A DNA stretch of 21,387 bases from Batkoa obscura (lineage: Eukaryota; Entomophthoromycota; Entomophthoromycetes; Entomophthorales; Batkoaceae), in the NCBI GenBank assembly GCA_030770535.1, contig JASVEC010000271.1, positions 1 through 21,387 on the forward strand, in the 5' to 3' direction. The notes below the pieces were generated by a model that did no database searches, was not told where the DNA came from, and was given only the letters and a program-made list of their open reading frames with translations. The translations under genes and the position numbers were made by a program. Of this stretch, positions 18,533 through 21,387 are shown in pieces; within the stretch, counting starts at the first letter, position 1; the number at the start of each line of letters is the position of its first letter.

Positions 18533-19127
18533 CTTTTATAATGCTAGTTTCAAAAATTTTGTGATCAATTTTAATTAAATTATTTTTATAGTTGATTGAT
18601 TGATTTACGAAATAAATGCAATTATTAAAAATTCTGAAACAATTAATTATATTATTAAATAGATTTATTATTATAATTGATATTTCTTACGTAAGCTTAA
18701 TTACCGTTTTTAATATTTGATTATAGGTTCATATAAGTTAACTTTAATTTATTAAAGTCATTAAAAAATTATATAGAATTTAGTTAACAAGTGTTTTCAA
18801 ACTATTTTTTTAAGCTGGATTCTGGTTGTATTCAATAAGCTTATCAGCTTTTATTTGTATTATTTTAAATATATTAACTAGTATTCTTTAAATTATGTAT
18901 ACAAATAAATTATATTTTTATACTATTAGCATTTAAAATATATATATATATTTAAATTTTAAAATTTTACAATGCTTAAAATATTTGATCATAAATAATT
19001 TATTCATTTATAATTAATTTATTTTATAATAATAGCCTCAAATTAATAAAAATTTAAAAAAACAGTACTTCAATTACTATAGGTTTTAAATAAAGAGCTA
19101 TATTTAACTTTGATTCAGCTTACAATA

Positions 19128-19227
19128 TGGGGATGTTTTTCCATGTTTAAGAATTCTACTAACAACCTTTCCACTCAAGTAGCGCTTGAAAAATGGAAAA
19201 AAAAATGAAATCAAAAAAACACCACCA
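19128..19227 (+). mobile_element. TA-type MITE, about 100 bp
   Basis: The element begins TGGGGATGTTTTT and ends AAAAACACCACCA, flanked on both sides by TA. The middle carries TTTAAGAATTCTACTAACAA and AGCGCTTGAAAAATGGAAAA. TA target duplication plus a short terminal inverted repeat fits non-autonomous Tc1/mariner-type elements. Confidence 0.7.
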
Positions 19228-19740
19228 TATGGGGGCTGTCCTAATTGATTTCAGAATCTACTTAGAGATTAATTTAAATTTTAAATTTTTAAATTTTTGT
19301 ACCTTTTAATGTGACGGTTAAATCTAAAAAGCCTAAAATTAAATGTCTCTATTTAAAACTTATTTTAATTGTTTCCTTTTCTTAAATAGCTAATCTTCCT
19401 AATTATATAAATACACTTATTTGACTTTATTTTTTGTTGAAAAATAAAATGCAAACTTTCATAACTAAACTTCGAAATCGAATTTTTGAAAACTTCACTA
19501 CAATAGGGAGGAGTACACAATATAAACATTATAATTCATTATATCAATTTTAAGAGCTACTTATAACAACCCAGGGTTTATGGAATTTTATAATAAAATA
19601 AAACAAAGAAAAGATATATTATCAAAGTTTACTATCGATAATAATAAACTTAATCAAGTAATGTATAAAATTAGTGCTTTGAGGGAAACAGGAAATAAAA
19701 ACCAACAAGTAGCGTTATTATCAACTATAGCTTCAGTATA

Positions 19741-19843
19741 TGGGGATGTATTTTTGTATTTTAAGAGTTTTACTGACAATTTTTCCACATAAATAGCGCT
19801 TAAAAAAATGGAAAAAATAATGAAACCAAAGAAAACACTCCCA
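19741..19843 (+). mobile_element. TA-type MITE inserted in the transposon-like gene
   Basis: It starts TGGGGATGTATTTTT after a TA and ends GAAAACACTCCCA; the right TA has changed. It shares the middle (AGAGTTTTACTGACAATTTT, then AGCGCTTAAAAAAATGG) with the other copies. The open frame to its left runs into it. Confidence 0.7.
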
Positions 19844-20412
19844 TGTTCTTTTGATGAATGTAAGAGTTTTGGGTTTAATATAAATATAAATCAATATGAT
19901 TATTCAAAAATAAGTAATAATAATAAAATATCAACATTAAAACCTATTATTAAAAATACAAAAAAAATTAAAGATGACCTAAATTGAAACTATTGTACAA
20001 TATTTACTAAATGATTCAACTATTTCATCAAGATTTAATAAAAAAAATAATGATAGTAAATATTTGTCAGATAATACATATATTAAATAAAAGTAGAAGA
20101 ATGATATATAGTAAATATTTGAATGATCTAAGAGATAAAGTAGTAGCTAGGTCAACGTTCTTTAAATATATACCAAGTAATTTCAAGAATCCATCAAGAA
20201 AAATGGATCTATGTAATATATGTCCCCAGTATACAGTCAGAAAAAAGTTACTTGAAAATAAAATAAATACAGCAAAAAACAAAGCAGAGATAGAAGAAAA
20301 GTTATACAAATCACATAAATTCTGTGTTGATACTTAAAAAAACACATTTAATGAAACTATTAAAAAATAAATAACAAAAGTTGTATAATAATTCTAGATT
20401 TTAAACAAAATA

Positions 20413-20514
20413 TGGGGGTGTTTTTTTTTGACTTCATTATTTTTTCCATTTTCTTAGTGCTATTTAAGCGGAAAATTTGCTAGTAAAATTCTTAAACGCA
20501 AAAATACATTCCCA
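20413..20514 (-). mobile_element. TA-type MITE in reverse orientation
   Basis: It starts TGGGGGTGTTTTTT after TA and ends AATACATTCCCA before TA. In reverse complement it matches the other copies (TTTAAGAATTTTACTAGCAA). It lies directly before the piece that begins IGTRPDSINLDHYNK. Confidence 0.7.
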
Positions 20515-20676
20515 TATGGAAATAGGAACAAGACCAGATTCAATAAATCTAGATCATTATAATAAACAAGCTATATCAGTATTAGGCTTTGGTGTTTTAT
20601 ATTTAAAAGATGATAAAACAATAAGCAAAGTTTACTTTGATTATTTATCTGAAATATTGAATCATGATTCAGCATA

Positions 20677-20774
20677 TGGGGATGTGCTTTTTTGTTTAAG
20701 AATTTTACTATAATCTTCCACTCAAACAGCGCTTAAAAAATGGAAAAATAACGAAACTAAAAAAAACAGCCCCA
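20677..20774 (+). mobile_element. TA-type MITE inserted in the transposon-like gene
   Basis: The cleanest copy: TA, TGGGGATGTGCTTTTTTG at the left, AAAAAACAGCCCCA at the right, TA again, 98 bp between. It interrupts the coding piece directly after SEILNHDSA. Confidence 0.75.
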
Positions 20775-21387
20775 TATGCAAGAGATTGTTTAATCAATTT
20801 GATCTCTATAGAGCTTCTATTTAAAAAGTTTACAAAAACTAAATATATGAGCAGATACATAAAATCATTTTAAATCCCAAGAGTTCCTACACTATATGTT
20901 TAAAGAAATTCATAAAATAAATAGTAGTTTGAATGTTGATCTTAATTTTTTTGCTGAGCATCATGGAAAAAGTATAATTGATGGACATTTTGGAAACCTT
21001 TCAAAATGGAAAAGTAGTTTTGAAGCGTTAGGTAAAATAGAAGATATCAATCAACTAATTTCAAGATTTGAGGCTTTTATTTGCGAGCATAATAAAACTA
21101 ATAACTCGACTGTTAATAATGGGAAAAACAGATACAATTTTTAAAAAGTATAAAAGAAACAAAAATACAAAAAGAATAATAGAGATGCAGGGCATTAAGA
21201 AGTATTTACACTTTATTAAACATAACAATAAACTACATTGTTATCCAGTATCTGATACATCAAAAAAAAGCGATATAGTCCCAATTAAAGTTATAGAGTC
21301 TATAGAAAACAGAAAAAATTAAAAAATCGATCCCAGCTTACTTTACGAAGATAACAGAGAATTTAAAAACTTCGATATTTACTAAGC

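Larger units (their letters stand above)
15661..19540. other. AT-rich, gene-poor host-like DNA
   Basis: No long open frame, tRNA or rRNA is visible, and none of the viral repeats occur. At about 15,790-15,910 a readable stretch (FCCSTDPNDYAFESN and SSWACDIKF) could be a decayed exon, at low confidence. Around 16,550-16,860 both strands are open for about 65 codons, possibly an old transposon piece that I cannot name. There is a small hairpin at 17,844-17,930, a TA microsatellite near 18,940, and two or three MITE copies from 18,100 onward. The base make-up and the MITEs match the DNA to the right, not the viral part to the left. Confidence 0.6.
19545..21387 (+). pseudogene. Pieces of an unrecognised transposon-like or host gene, cut by MITEs
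   Basis: Protein-like pieces on one strand lie at about 19,545-19,740 (PGFMEFYNKIKQRKDILSKF), 19,850-20,340 (LCNICPQYTVRKKLLENKI), 20,515-20,676 (LDHYNKQAISVLGFGVLYLK) and 20,890-21,387 (NFFAEHHGKSIIDGHFGNL, then YLHFIKHNNKLHCYP). The last piece changes frame near 21,130, and other frame changes occur. The phrase 'FFAEHHGKSIIDGHFG' resembles a motif in large uncharacterised proteins that occur in many copies in animal and fungal genomes and are probably transposon-encoded. The residues alone do not name the enzyme. Three MITEs separate the pieces. No viral motif is present. It continues beyond the right edge. Confidence 0.5.

Noticed and set aside
20067-20309. A minus-strand membrane protein of 80 codons
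   Set aside because: It is the shadow of the plus-strand piece containing LCNICPQYT.
15661-21387. tRNA or rRNA genes in the host-like part
   Set aside because: No cloverleaf with TTCGA-type arms or conserved rRNA stretch was seen by eye; the region is too AT-rich for typical tRNA stems.

Overview
The window looks like an AT-rich eukaryotic contig carrying a copy of a large DNA virus or virus-like plasmid of the nucleocytoplasmic type (Nucleocytoviricota, NCLDV), fused at about 15,660 to different, gene-poor DNA that looks like host. The viral assignment rests on motifs read directly from translations: a B-family DNA polymerase, both large RNA polymerase subunits (RPB1 and RPB2), a TFIIS-type zinc ribbon, an mRNA capping enzyme and an SF2 helicase. 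NCLDVs that replicate in the cytoplasm and, in part, yeast cytoplasmic linear plasmids carry this set. I cannot place it in a family. Poxvirus-, asfarvirus- and pithovirus-like relatives are all possible. No capsid, packaging ATPase or protease is visible here, but the element runs off the left edge.

Layout of the viral part. Positions 1-500 (minus) hold helicase remnants. Positions 700-1,720 (minus) hold an unassigned fossil with a KEKEL-coding minisatellite. Positions 2,490-5,305 (minus) hold an RPB1 fossil. Positions 6,246-7,992 (plus) hold a capping-enzyme fossil whose last two thirds is still open. It overlaps by one base an open 209-codon gene of unknown function (7,992-8,621). On the minus strand at 9,445-10,535 lie a Cys/His-motif protein, a 67-codon gene and a TFIIS-like gene. 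On the plus strand come the DNA polymerase (10,920-13,037) and RPB2 (13,044-15,074), six bases apart. The left third is broken in many places, while genes from about 6,900 rightwards read open.

The gaps between viral genes are filled with one family of roughly 195-bp imperfectly palindromic repeats. In the two gaps between divergent genes, the repeats are enclosed by inverted copies of a promoter-like module (TTTTCTGAAAA, then TTTGATGA). Each of the four gene starts there thus has the same upstream sequence. The repeat family stops in mid-copy at about 15,660.

The right part (15,661-21,387) has no long open frame until about 19,540. Pieces of one unrecognised transposon-like or host gene follow on the plus strand. 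They are cut up by about 100-bp MITEs with TA target duplications. This MITE family does not appear in the viral part and the viral repeats do not appear here, so the two sides have separate histories. Host identity cannot be settled from the sequence: an AT-rich fungus, protist or early-branching animal would all fit.
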